Source: Quillaja saponaria (taxonomy: Eukaryota > Streptophyta > Magnoliopsida > Fabales > Quillajaceae). From it: a DNA stretch of 64,000 bases. Location: positions 16,120,001 to 16,184,000 of the forward strand of contig CM055612.1 in NCBI GenBank assembly GCA_029379385.1, written 5' to 3'. The translations under genes were made by a program, and so were the position numbers. The notes under the pieces are model-generated. The model saw only the letters and a list, made by a program, of their open reading frames with translations, was not told the origin of the DNA and made no database searches. Below, in pieces: positions 11,182 to 22,320 of this stretch (positions are counted from its first letter, which is position 1; every line of letters begins with the position of its first letter).

Positions 11182-14025
11182 TGTTATAACCTGACACGTA
11201 ACATTAATACTTCGTTATCTGATACGTTAATAAGTAATTTTAGAATTTTTATGCATAACTTTGGTACATATATATATTTATATATATAAGTATAAATTAA
11301 GAATAATTATACACAAGAAATATGATTGATTTTGATTTCAATCCTTTTTGACTTTATCTTATATACAATTTTAACTATGTGTGAACTATAATATTTACAA
11401 GAAAATCTAAGTAAAATAAATATATGTACATATAATAGTGTATAAACAATTATAATGTAAGAAAATATATTCACCATATGTTTTAACTTTTAGGATTTCT
11501 TCGGTTTTATTTTTTTATTTGGTTATTATCTTTCTTGCTCCACATGTGTGTAACCAACTTTCCTCTCTAATTTCACTCCACCAGAAGCTCCTTTTTGGCT
11601 ATATTATTTTTTTGTTTTCCAACCCCATGAATTCCTTGAATGCCATGAAAAGTCAGCAACCAATCTTGTGAGCTCACCTTCCTTTTCCGTGCTAAGAGTT
11701 TGCCTTCACTTCAAATTTTTATTTTCTACAATTCTAGCTGTAACAATCTTGTGTCTTGGCTAGAATTTCTGCCCTGTTTTAAAGTGTATTCCTTTGTGTT
11801 AAGTCAAGGTATGCTCCTTTCATTTCACTTTGTTTTGCTTCATTATCTTGTAAAAGTTTGTGTGAGTGGGGGGGGGGGGGGGGAGAGGGGTATGGAAAGG
11901 GCTATTGGACCGTGGGAAACTTGCCCTGTTTTGGCATGTTTCCACCTTAAATTTCTGCCATCCAAGAGGGAAATTCGGGTAGTGGAAAAGGTGGAAATAA
12001 GGAGAAGTTTTAGGTAACTCAACCATTTTCATTTTTGGCATGAAAGGAAAAGACTCATGGACAATCACACCTTCATGTTACTGTCCCCTAGTTTGGGGCA
12101 ACAACCTTGAAATGTTGCTTTCTTCTTATTTACTTTTAAAAGATAAAAAGGGAAGATGGTTTAGGCTTAGGAGGAATCACGGCAACTAAAATAAAAGAAA
12201 AAACAAGGGAGAGATGGTAGCAAACTCTTCTTACCGTGAGATGGCAGTAAACTCTCCTTACCTTTGAACCTTATTTTGGTTAAGTTATTCATGTAAATTT
12301 AAAGGTTGTAATTTCTTAGTAGTGAGTTAGGAATCATGGCATTTAATTAGGCTAAGTTGGAATCAAAGAATTAGAATTTTATATGAGTTGAAGTAATTAA
12401 TTTTTATTTTTAAAAATCTATCATTTAGAATATTCATAAAAGCTCAAGATCAATTTATTCTTAGAAAAGTATACTAATAGAAGTTAAATGCAAGAGTTTT
12501 ATGGAATTAAAATCTTGATTTAGTTAAATCAATTTTATCAGTTTAATAATTATTGGTTTGTTTATAGGAGTTAGTTATAATTCCTTTAAGTTCTAATTTG
12601 ACATGTAAAATAATGAAGATGATGAAAATAGTTATTTTATGTTCTAATTGAGTTTAAACATAAGAGTATAATTTGAATTTCATAGTAAAACATGAACAAA
12701 GTAGAATAAATAATTGATAAAGAATTCCTTAATATAAGTATAAATATACATATATATATATATGTGTGTGTGTGTGTGTTCAAGGAACATAAATATATCT
12801 TTAACACATGTATGATTAAGAAATTTTAAATTTAATTATAAAAGGGTTACATCAAATAATACATAATTTTATGATTTTCAGTTTTTGATCGTATCAAGGA
12901 TACTTTGATACTGTCACAGTCTAGACAGAACAACAGGTCTTGTTCCTGAACCCTGTGAGTGAATTACGTGCATTTTCGTTGTCAGATTATTATGTTCAAT
13001 TGTTTGTATATTAGAATAGATATGCTATATGGAAAAATAAGAAAATGCAGTATTTCAGTGATTTATTTGAATTATGCTTGTTTGACATTGCTTATGGTTG
13101 ATAAGGGCCAACAAAACGAAATTTTCTGAGAAATGATTTTTATTTCTGAAAGTAAAATCCAAGTGCACCTAGGATATTATGATTTGAAACTCTGAACTAT
13201 TCTAATTTTGATAAATGATTCAAAAGTAGAGTTCTCAGCCCAGTGGGATGGATTATACATGGAGATTAATGTGTTGTGCAAGCGCGTAAATGCCTGGCAG
13301 GGGGTGATACTATTATGCGGGACTAAGTTACTCGTTGGCCCTTTGTATATCTTGTATGCTTTGATTGCTTTGTTTGAAATGGTAAATTGTGGATATTTGA
13401 ATTTAACCTATATATATCGTGGAACATGTGAATTGTGACTTTATTATGATTACTACCTGAGATTAAATAAGGATATGTGTTATGATGTGTTGATTGATGC
13501 TGGTACCCTCAAGGTACGTGGTTTGCTCACAGAGTCCTTGTGACTCACCTTTTTCTCTATTATTATTATTTATTTTTTTTCGTACCAAGAAAACATAGTT
13601 TGCTGCATTAGGATTTGCTACCTGCCGACATTGTTGCGACAAAGTATATCTCGGAGTCACATACTTGAAGCTGATAGAGTGACACTTGCAGTCATTTTAG
13701 GGTCATGTATTGTTGTGTATATTGAGTTAACTGTGGTAACTTAATATGTTGTTAGGAACAGAGCTCCTCTGAGTACTTTGATATCAAGGTTTAAGGGTGA
13801 ATTGTACCAGGTTATTGGTGTATATACTGTTGGGTATATTCCACTTTACCAGGAATCTCTGCCAAATTTTCAGTAAATATTTATGTGTCATAACTTGTTC
13901 ATGAGCTTATTTTAGTTCAATAAAGTTTTCTTGGTCTTAACTATAATTTGTTTAAGAGTCATTTGTGTTCAGTCATTATGGAATTAGGGTTACGGAGGTT
14001 TGGTTATCTATTCCTTCGACCTGTC
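11182..14025 (+). repeat. Long LTR copy A (LARD-like family), solo, in gypsy protease
   Basis: It begins TGTTATAACCTGACACG, the family 5' end (others start TGTTATAACCCGATA). It holds the (TA)n tract near 11,267-11,288, a pyrimidine-rich leader, the AGTGCACCTAGGATA word (13,161), the CTCAGCCCAGTGGGATGG word (13,235) and the paired hairpins at 13,503-13,546. The right end is incomplete: it stops at CCTGTCA instead of the usual GTCATGCCTCTGTGAGGGG tail, and gypsy coding homology resumes at once. No primer site or polypurine tract adjoins it, so it is a solo LTR. About 25 codons of gypsy sequence are missing at the right junction. Confidence 0.8.
12748..12779. repeat. (TA)n(TG)n microsatellite
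   Basis: A compound microsatellite of TA repeats followed by TG repeats within LTR copy A. It corresponds to the second (TA)n position in copy C (22,288) and so is partly inherited. Confidence 0.7.
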
Positions 14026-14270
14026 AAGTTCAATGTTTTCAAAGATGTAAAGTTTCCCTCCATATCCGAGGAGTGTTATGCAATTGAGTGCAAGGAGCCA
14101 CGAACAAAGGAGTTCAAGAGTTAAGTAGTCCTCTTGATATATCCTTATCATTAAGCTTAGAAAGCCAAAACTTTGAAAGGAGGTTCCATTGGAAACCATG
14201 CCATAGCCAATGCATGTTCTAGGCGAAAGTACAAAAGAAATAGAAAAAGGTGTATAAAAATAAAATAACT
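14026..14270 (+). pseudogene. Ty3/gypsy fragment resuming after LTR A
   Basis: Directly after LTR A the plus strand reads KFNVFKDVKFP and then EECYAIEC, matching the VTFNVFKAMKFP...EECFAIE region downstream of protease in Athila/Tat-type polyproteins. The same strand and the correct order show that LTR A landed in this gypsy copy. A stop follows within about 20 codons, and recognisable sequence fades by 14.27 kb. Confidence 0.65.
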
Positions 14271-14464
14271 TCATTTCAAGAATTAGAGAATATAAAAAAT
14301 TTAATATAATGACTAATTTTTTGAATGCTTTTTTTTTTTTTTTACTGCTTATTTGCGCTGATTGAATGTTAAAAATTATAGCAATCTAGGTTTCTTAATA
14401 GAAAAGATCATATCTGCATATTCAAAAATTAAAATTAAAAATGAATGGAACAAAATATTTATTT

Positions 14465-17179
14465 TGTCACACCCCTCATGGAGGCATGATTGGCTAGAGG
14501 AATGGTAACCAAACCTCCGCAACCTTGACTCAAATAAAGGAACGACCATGACTCTTGACCAACCAATGAATAAAACTAAGAATTTATAAAGCCAAAAGTT
14601 AACATTAAAAGTTTGTTGATTACAACAAATCACAACTTACTAAAAATTTTGGCAGAGGTTTCTTGCAATATGGAGCATGCCTTAAAAGGCAATCCTATAA
14701 ACTCTTTTTACTACTCAACACACTACAAAGATAATAAGGAGCTCCGCTCCGTTCACATCATCAACAATACAAATACTAGAATATTACATCATACCACATT
14801 TGACATCCACAGCTCTAATATGACTACAAACTTTCATCATTGACTCCAAATATGAGATTTTGAGACATACCTTGTCGTCAAATCCTTAGCAAAATCTCGT
14901 ATTAGTGGTTAACTTCTTTTGAGGTCCTGCTACTAAAAAAAATATAATCACAAAAGAGGGGTGAGTTCTAAGGATTCCGTGAGTGGAAAATCGTACCCAA
15001 AGGGTACTAGCATCACACAACACAAGCATATAACATATGTCATAACTTCACATAAATTTTTTTCATATCTTAACTTCATATAAATTTTTTCATAACTTGG
15101 GGTTTAGACCAGTGTCCACTTTAACAACTATATCTTTCTCTAAAAATTCCGAATCTAGTTTCGTAAAATTTATAAAATATTACACACATGTAACTTTATA
15201 ATGGTACATCATTTGTAATTTTTAGGTGTGTATATCAATACAATTTATTCTTTGAAGTTACTTCAAATTCTGTAAAATGCAGGATTTTGACAGCTTTGGC
15301 CTTACCTTAGTTAATTGAGCATAACTATCTCTAGGAAACACGAGATCCAATTCTGTTTGTTGGGTTTATTAATAAAAAAGTATATCTATCTTTCTTATTT
15401 AGAAATTTTTTCTAAAATTAGTCTTGAACCTACTCAATTCCTTATGTGAACCAAAAACAGGGCACTAAAAATCCAGCATGACCTAGCCAGAGTCTAATAG
15501 CTCTAACTAACAACATACTTGGAACGAAGCTACGAAATTTTGTAGACAACATCATCAGATCTTACTCTACATTTTATCTTTTGAACTCTTAATTTGATTC
15601 AGCCCCGAAGAGACTCGAAATAATGAATTTCTTTCACCCACGACTCTCATTTTCCCACATTCTACTCACAACTAACCCTCCCTTGTTCATACCTATTATT
15701 CACTTTCATCAAATCCTCAATTCACCACATTAATCAACCCTTTTTTGTTCTTGTTTAGGAACTTATTCAAATTCTAACAATAATTAATCACCCAGAAACT
15801 AAATCTACCAAAGTTAATTCATTCTATTACAACTAGTTTCATTTAAGCCTTTTATCAAACACCTTAAAGGTATTCTCAATCTCACCCCACATGCATGTGT
15901 ACATACATATACAAATACCAAATAATCAATCTAATTACATAAATTCAACAATACTAATAATTTCAATGTTAACTTTAAAATTACATAATTACTACTTAAT
16001 ACCATTCCTCTACTCAATTCTTAATCCAACTTCCCATCTAATTTTTATAAGGACTAAAAGAATAAAACTTAACTTCAAAGAAATCAATAACCATAATAGA
16101 AACAAAATTTATTAAAACCAACCCTCAATAAAATGATAATTAAGTTTAATGAAAGGAGATTATTACCATCATTAATTAAAGGAACTCCAAGGACCTCCAA
16201 CCCATAGTCGGCAAAAAGGAGAGAAATGAAATTACCACAAGACTTGCCTGCCACAAAACCCATACAAACAACAACTACCCTCACGGCAGAACATGGAATT
16301 CAAGATTGAAGTTGCTGAACCAAACTTTCCCCCAACTCTAACACAAGCCTATAACTTACACAAGAAGGTTGTATACTGGGATGAACAAGGGAAACGCCCA
16401 CAGCAAAGTCAGGGGGAAAGAATTGCCTACAAAGACAAGGAAGGAGGCTAACTCATAACCAACCAAGGTTACAAACCACCATCCAAGACAAGCAAAATTG
16501 ATACAACAAACAACCACAAGATCAACGACCAAGTCATGCAAAACAAGTTCACCAACCAACTCAATTAACCTTAAAAAAAAAAAAGACACCCGCAATATAA
16601 GAGATGCACAGCTGAACAAAGGACAAAGGCTGAATTTTTTTTTTTTTCTTGCCACCTTAACTGATTTCATGGCCAAAAATAAGAGAGGGATAACAACCAT
16701 ACACGGAGGAGCAAGCTGTAATTGGAGGAAAACACATAGCAAACAAGGGTTGACTGCCTTGTTGCTTTTTTTATGCCACCACGGCTGAAAAACTAAAGGA
16801 AAGAAATGCCAATTAAGACAACCACACGGCATAGGCAAATTTGAAGCTCTAGAGAACATGGTAGCTTGAAAGAAAGATCAAGAAACGGAAGCTTCGTGAA
16901 TGAGGAAAAAGAAAGCAGAAAAGGGGAAATTTCATGGAAAAAAAAGTCAGCCAAGTCAAAGAAATAAAAGGAAATAGAGAAAAGAAATAAGGAGGAAAGG
17001 AAACAAAAAGTAAAAATAAGTCTTGGTCAATTTTTTATTTTTTATTTTTTTTATTTTTTTGAAATATGTGGTGGAAATTCCTCCTACAATTTTGTCTATA
17101 CATGCTTATTTATTCATATATGTATATTTTTACTTTTTGGCTTATTAACATGTGGTGCAAACTTATTCTTAGTTTTATG

Positions 17180-17222
<43 letters not shown>

Positions 17223-17400
17223 GTGTTAGTTGTATTGTTTACTTATTTCATTTGCTTGTGATAGAGATTAAATCTTTATATATTTATATTCATACATTAA
17301 TTATTCACTTACTTGAATTTACTTTATTAGAGTATTATTTACTTTACGACAACCAGTACACAACATTTTTATTTTAGTTATCGAGTTGAGAGTTATAAAA
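14465..17400 (-). repeat. 3' LTR of element B
   Basis: On the minus strand it starts TTTATAACTCTCAACTCGAT (TG start decayed) and ends CCATGAGGGGTGTGACA. It carries a long (TA)n tract at 17,184-17,218, and the word GTACCCTTTGGGTAC survives near 15,000. Compared with copy C it has lost roughly 0.8 kb covering the region with the CAGCCCCGGTGGGATGG and AGGTGCACCT words. Large minus-strand open stretches here (16,356-16,859) show no homology I recognise. Confidence 0.8.
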
Positions 17401-17412
17401 ATCTCCCCCCCT
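17401..17412 (-). other. Polypurine tract of element B
   Basis: On the minus strand, AGGGGGGGAGAT lies directly before the 3' LTR, at the place where plus-strand DNA synthesis is primed. The same tract type precedes copies C (AGGGGGAGAT) and G (AAGGGGGAAAGAT). Confidence 0.8.
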
Positions 17413-17740
17413 AAAAAGAAATTCATCCCGAATTTCCACAAAAGTAGATACGAAAAAATTGTCTGCCTAAATCAGATGTAGATATTGTTATCTTGCTGCA
17501 GCTTCAATTCCCCATGTGGTTTCTTGTTTCTTGGTTTTCACTAAAAGATTAATCAAAATGTATGAACTTGTTTTGTTATACTTTTCACTTAATACTTCCC
17601 AGATGTTAGATTCTTATACATCTTTTTGCTTCTTAAATTTGTAACACATGAAACTTTTCAATGTAACTTAAATTTCAAGAAGTTGTAATCAAATCTCCTT
17701 AAAAACAAAATTAACCTCTCAAAAACATTAAATTTAATAT

Positions 17741-17784
17741 TTTTATCATGACACTTCATCACGCTTCTTCTGCACTACTTTGAT
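17741..17784 (-). other. tRNA-iMet-like segment in element B internal region
   Basis: On the minus strand from 17,784 the sequence ATCAAAGTAGTGCAGAAG continues AAGCGTGATG. Against plant initiator tRNA-Met (ATCAGAGTGGCGCAGCGG, then AAGCGTGGTG) 22 of 28 bases agree, and five of the six differences are transitions. Homology covers the acceptor strand, D arm and start of the anticodon stem, then degrades (TCATGATAA may be the relic of CCCATAA). It occupies the same element position as the tRNA-like segment at 19,887. It is not a functional tRNA gene because no 3' half is present. Confidence 0.6.
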
Positions 17785-18711
17785 AATTATATATCTAAAC
17801 CCCCAATCTATGTTTAGAATCATAATGTATTCCTTATTTACAATTCAAAATTGATGAACTAGATTAGATAATTACCTGAGTAAAATAATCTAGCTTATAT
17901 TTACCTTTCGTTTTGAATTATTTTTCTTGGTTAACCATAAAATTTAAATACGTAAACAAGATGTATAAATATATCTTAAGACACACAGATTCTAAAGGTT
18001 AAATTAGTTAATTGAAAGACTTGAAATATCCATGACTTATTTTATATATTACAATGGAGTCATCCACGTAATATTGTTATACATGAATTACAACTTTCTT
18101 TATACAAGATTTTTATTACTACTATTACTGATATGCGATACTAATTTATTCATAACATTACAACACTTTCCTTAATTATTGCAGGTTGATTATCTTTTAG
18201 TACAAATTTAACTTACTATATGTTTGAAAATCCTTATGTAAACGAGTAATTCACAAGAAGCCGACAATAGATTCTATAAACAATTAGTCATTTTTATCCC
18301 TAGGGAATAATTAAATTACTTTCATAAATCATTATGGCCCCATTAAATCTAAATAAAAACTATACTAGTTTACATAATAATTGGCTTTTCACGAATAAAT
18401 TGATATTAGCAATGTTGTTTATTCAACGATAGACCCAAATGAATGAAATGTTGAATTACCTTGTACCCATCTCTATTGATTTTATTACTTGCTGTTTTTT
18501 TTTTCCCAATTGTTCTTTCAATTCAGAAAAGAAAAGAGAATACAAAATATGTCATCAAAATTCTGTTATTCCATTAGGAAGGACATCGCTTCATTTATTA
18601 CTAATATTGTTTGAAACCAAAAATCAAAATCTAGTCAATTTTAAATTACTAGTATACATATACATTTTATATTCAAATAGGTATAGCGTTCATTCATTTT
18701 ATCTATATTTG

Positions 18712-19001
18712 TTCTTATTTATTCATATATGTATATTTTTTACTTTTTGGCTTATTAACATGTGGTGCAAATTTATTCTTAGTTTTATGTATGTATGTAT
18801 ATATATATATATATATAAACATGCGTTAGTTGTATTGTTACTTATTCCATTTGCTTGTGGTGGAGATTAAATCTTGATATATTTATATCTATACATTAAT
18901 TACTCACTCACTTGAAGTTACTTTACTACAGTATTATTTACTTTACGAGAACCAATATACAACATTTTTTTTTCCATTATCAGGTTATGAGAGTTATAAC
19001 A
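18712..19001 (-). repeat. 5' LTR remnant of element B
   Basis: The stretch repeats, in the same orientation, the region 17,060-17,400, including the (TA)n tract and the phrase CATGTGGTGCAAATTTATTC. Its outer edge GTTATAACA is the complement of the family LTR start TGTTATAAC. It adjoins the TATTT target duplication. Confidence 0.8.
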
Positions 19002-19006
19002 TATTT

Positions 19007-19214
19007 AAAAATTCACAATATATAATATATTTTTCAAGAGTATATTAATATGCTACAAAGTGATATATAACAAGTTAGGCTGTCACATCAACTTAATATT
19101 CTCCTTCAAATTAATAACTTTAAAATAAAATAATTTATATAAGTTAATAATGTTATTTATAATATATTTACAAAATAAAAAAAATGTAAATTTTAAAAAA
19201 ATAAAATAGCACCA
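19007..19214. other. AT-rich spacer between two oppositely oriented elements
   Basis: About 200 bp of very AT-rich sequence separates element B (minus) from the plus-strand element C. I see no gene or recognised repeat in it. It is probably part of the DNA into which element B integrated. Confidence 0.5.
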
Positions 19215-19886
19215 AGATTTAACGTAGGAGAAATAATCAATTTATAAGTAAAAAATTCAACATTTCGTTCCTTTGTGTCTATCGTTGAATAAACTATGTT
19301 GCTAATATCAATTTATTCGTGAAAAACCAATTGTTATAGGAACTAGTAAAGGTTTTATTTATAGTCAATGGGGCCACCTAAAAAACTTTACTAGAATCTA
19401 TTGTCGGTTTCTTATAAATTACTCAGTTAGGTGAGAATTTACAAATATATCGTAAGTTAAATCTATACTGACAAATAATCAACATGCAATAAATAAGAAA
19501 AATATAGTAATTCTATGATTAAATTAGCATCGCATATCAGTATTAGTAGTACTTAAAAAAATCTTGTATCAAGAAAGTTGCAATTCATGTAAAACAATAT
19601 TTCGTGAATGACTCCATTGCAATATATAAAATAAGTCATGGATATTTCAAGTCTTTCAATTAACTAATTTAACCTTTAGAACCCGTGTGTCTTAAGATAT
19701 ATTTATACATCTTGTTTACGTATTTAAATTTTATGGTTAACCAAGGAAAATGATTCAAAAATGAAAGTAAATAGAAGCTAATTTATTTTACTCCTGTAAT
19801 TATCTGATTTAATTCGTCAATATGAATTTTAAATAAGGAATATGATATGATTCTGAACATGGATTGGGGTTTAGGTTTTTTTTAAG

Positions 19887-19925
19887 ATAAGAGTGACGCA
19901 GCGAAAACGTAGTGGGCCCATAAAC
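19887..19925 (+). other. tRNA-iMet-like segment in element C internal region
   Basis: Starting at 19,887 the bases read ATAAGAGTGACGCAGCGAAA and then ACGTAGTGGGCCCATAA. Against the first 37 bases of plant initiator tRNA-Met, 32 agree, and four of the five differences are G-to-A. The acceptor 5' strand, D arm and the anticodon arm with CAT are all covered. The following CCCTAGGTT is weakly like the variable region, after which similarity is lost and no T-arm or B box is seen. It therefore resembles a 5' tRNA half or a decayed whole tRNA embedded in the retroelement. Confidence 0.7.
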
Positions 19926-20147
19926 CCTAGGTTACTAAAGATAAAAGTGGACAAGAATCAAACATAGGAGAAATAATCAGTGATGAGTATAACTATACAA
20001 ATTCGTAAGTTTTGATTAATCCTTTGGGTGAAAAAGGGAATTGAGATTCCAGTAAGACAACAATATCTACATCAAATTTAAGTAAACAATTTATCCGCAT
20101 CCCCTTTTTATTGAAATTCAAGACTAATTTCTTTTCACGGGGGGGAT

Positions 20148-20433
20148 TGTTATGACCCGATATGTTAGTATTCCAATTTTTTTTTTTAAGAAAAAAAAAA
20201 AAATAGTTTACGTATAACCTATATAGATAGGTGGAATGATAATAAATAAAATAAAGTTAAGTTGGCAAGTATTTATATAGGTGTGCATATATATCGATAG
20301 GTATAAAGTAAGAATAATTATATCCTGTGGATTTTCTCGACCTTGACATTAATTTTTGTAGGCTATGTTTTATGCAAATTTTATTTTCTAGATGTGAAAC
20401 ATAATACAAACAAAGGAAAATGAATTAGGTATA
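20148..20433 (+). repeat. Partial LTR (first ~285 bp) inside element C
   Basis: It begins TGTTATGACCCGATATG after a GGGGGGGAT polypurine tract and matches the beginning of LTR C at 21,088. It ends abruptly where internal sequence restarts at 20,434, as expected if it is part of a tandem duplication and not a separate LTR. Confidence 0.8.
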
Positions 20434-21070
20434 TGGGGCCACCTAAAAGGATTTACTAGAATCTATTGTCGGTTTCTTATAAATTACTCGGTTAGGTGAG
20501 AATTTACAAATATATCATAAGTTAAATCTATACTGACAAATAATCAACATGCTTCTATGATTAAATTAGCATCGTATATTAGTAAAAGTAGTAATAAAAA
20601 AATCTTCTATCAAGAAAGTTGCAATTCATGTATAACAATATTACGTGGATGACTCCATTGCAATATACAAAATGAGTTATGGATATTTCAATTATGTCAA
20701 TTAACTAATTTAACCTTTAGAACCTACGTGTGTTGAGATATATTTAAACATCTTGTTTATGTATTTAAATTTTATGGTTAACCAAGGAAAATGATTCAAA
20801 ACTGAAAGTAAATAGAAGCTAATTTATTTTACTCCTGTAGTTATCTAATTTAATTCGTCAATCTGAATTTTAAGGAAGGAATATGATATGATTCTGAATT
20901 CTAACGTAGGAGAAATAATTAGTGATGAGTATAACTAAACAAATTCGTAAGTTTTGATTACTTTGGGTGAAAAAAGAAATCGAGATTCCAGCAAGATAAC
21001 AATATCTACATCGAATTTAAGTAAACAATTTATCTGTATCTTTTCTTTATTGAAATTTGGGACGAATTTC

Positions 21071-21087
21071 TTTTAATAGGGGGAGAT
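21071..21087 (+). other. Polypurine tract before LTR C
   Basis: TTTAATAGGGGGAGAT immediately precedes the LTR start TGTTATAACCCGATACG. This is the expected plus-strand priming site and fixes the LTR boundary. Confidence 0.8.
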
Positions 21088-22288
21088 TGTTATAACCCGA
21101 TACGTTAGTATTCCATTTTTTTAAAACAAAATAAAATAAAAATAAAAAAAAGTTTACACATAACTTGTATAGATAGGTGGAATGATAATAAATAAAATAA
21201 AGTTAAGTTGGCAAGTATTTACTTAGGTGTGTATATATATCGATAGGTATAAAGTAAGAATAATTATGTCATGTGGATTTTCTCGACCTTGACATTAAAT
21301 TTTGTAGGCTATGTTTTATGCAAATTTTATTTTCTAGATGTGAAACATAATACAAACAAAGGAAATAGAATTAGATATATATATATATATTAAGGTATAA
21401 AGGAAGGATTGATTAGAGCCATAAGTGTAACATGTTTACATTAACTTTATCAATTCTTTTTCTTTTTCTTTTTTTGTTTTTCTTTTTCTCTCTCTTTATT
21501 TCCTTTCTTTTCTTATTTTGGACGGCCAACCAATACCTTCCCGATTCTTTTTCACTTCCTTTTTTTTTTTTTTTTTTCTGGTTTGCTGCTGCCCCTGTTT
21601 TGGTGTTTAATTGGCTGGGCGTTAACTTCACCTTCTTCCTTTGTCAACATAGTTGGTCCCTTCATCAGTTTAGCCTTGAGATGGGTGTGCAAGAGTTGAA
21701 AATCAAACAAGGAAACTCGATAGAGAGGTGTAGGAAACCTTAGATAGCAGCCCTGTTTTGATTTTTCCTTCCTTTCTTTCAAATTAGTGTGTGAAGCAAC
21801 TAAATTTTTTTTTCCTTTTGCTGCTTTTTTCACCTTATTCAGCCTTTGCTCTTCCTATACAGTTGCCACTTCTTTTCCCTGTACCTTTCATCAACTGTGA
21901 GGTGCATTTGTTTGGTGCGAGTAGCTGCTCAAGGTGGTAGAAGTAGCTACAACCGGGGGTAACATGAGTTTCCCAATGACAACCATAAATCTAACTAAGG
22001 CAGCTTCAAGTGTTAGGTAAGAACCGTGGGTGGTAATCTCCTTATCCTTATTTAAGTAAAATTTATATTCTTACTTTGTGATAATTAGTTATAGGACTTA
22101 TGGAGGTATGAACAAGAGTGTAAGAATACTGACTTGAAGGTAGTTAGCATTAGGTTTTAGAGTAACTTGGTATTGGAATGTGTGATTCAAGCTTTTGGTC
22201 ACCTTGATGAATCAAACCAAGTTTAATTCAATTATTGGTATAAGAATAATATAAAGCTTTAAGAGATTGTATTGATTTTATTAAGAGG

Positions 22289-22320
<32 letters not shown>

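Larger units (their letters stand above)
6621..14270 (+). mobile_element. Ty3/gypsy (Athila/Tat-like) retrotransposon fragment, nested insertions
   Basis: A plus-strand Ty3/gypsy fossil that can be followed through three insertions. Order: probable LTR/leader (about 6.62-8.16 kb, split by a hAT MITE), a decayed primer-binding site at 8159-8175, gag and linker (8.28-9.88 kb), an inserted DNA element (9.88-10.88 kb), protease (10.88-11.18 kb), an inserted long LTR (11.18-14.03 kb), and resumption of the protease-RT linker at 14,026. No reverse transcriptase or 3' LTR follows, so it is truncated near 14.27 kb. The CDLGAN protease motif and gag wording place it with Athila/Tat-type plant elements. 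The 5' boundary is inferred only from where the LINE ends. Confidence 0.75.
14465..19001 (-). mobile_element. LARD-like element B with TATTT target duplication
   Basis: Read on the minus strand: a 5' LTR remnant (19,001 down to about 18,712) holding the first ~290 bp of the LTR, then 3'-proximal internal sequence (about 18,711-17,413), a polypurine tract and a 3' LTR (17,400-14,465). It is flanked by identical 5-bp duplications TATTT at 14,460-14,464 and 19,002-19,006, so both outer ends are genuine and one integration event made it. A deletion running from within the 5' LTR into the internal region accounts for its small size. It has no coding capacity. Confidence 0.85.
19373..21371 (+). repeat. 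Tandem duplication spanning internal region and LTR start
   Basis: Both units begin TGGGGCCACCTAAA, run through CTATTGTCGGTTTCTTATAA to the polypurine tract, and end about 285 bp into an LTR at ATACAAACAAAGGAAA. Unit 1 is about 1,061 bp and unit 2 about 938 bp. Most of the difference is a segment of roughly 100 bp near 19,860-19,960 that includes the tRNA-like sequence and is absent from unit 2. Otherwise the units are very similar. Confidence 0.85.

Noticed and set aside
16356..16859. 167-codon minus-strand ORF rich in Leu, Val and Phe, membrane-protein-like
   Set aside because: It lies inside LTR B in the pyrimidine-rich leader region, the other LTR copies do not keep it open, and it matches no family I know. 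It is a by-product of T-rich composition.
19887..19960. Functional tRNA-Met gene
   Set aside because: Only the 5' half matches well. The T arm, acceptor 3' strand and B box are absent, so no cloverleaf can form.
20148..20433. Separate short LTR retrotransposon between 20,148 and 24,471
   Set aside because: The LTR-like piece ends exactly where the neighbouring internal sequence restarts, and the flanks GGGAT and CAAAA do not match. A tandem duplication explains it better.
21552..21833. Overlapping ORFs on both strands around the T-rich tract of LTR C
   Set aside because: Low-complexity Lys/Phe-rich translations from a pyrimidine tract; not conserved in LTR copies A, G or H.
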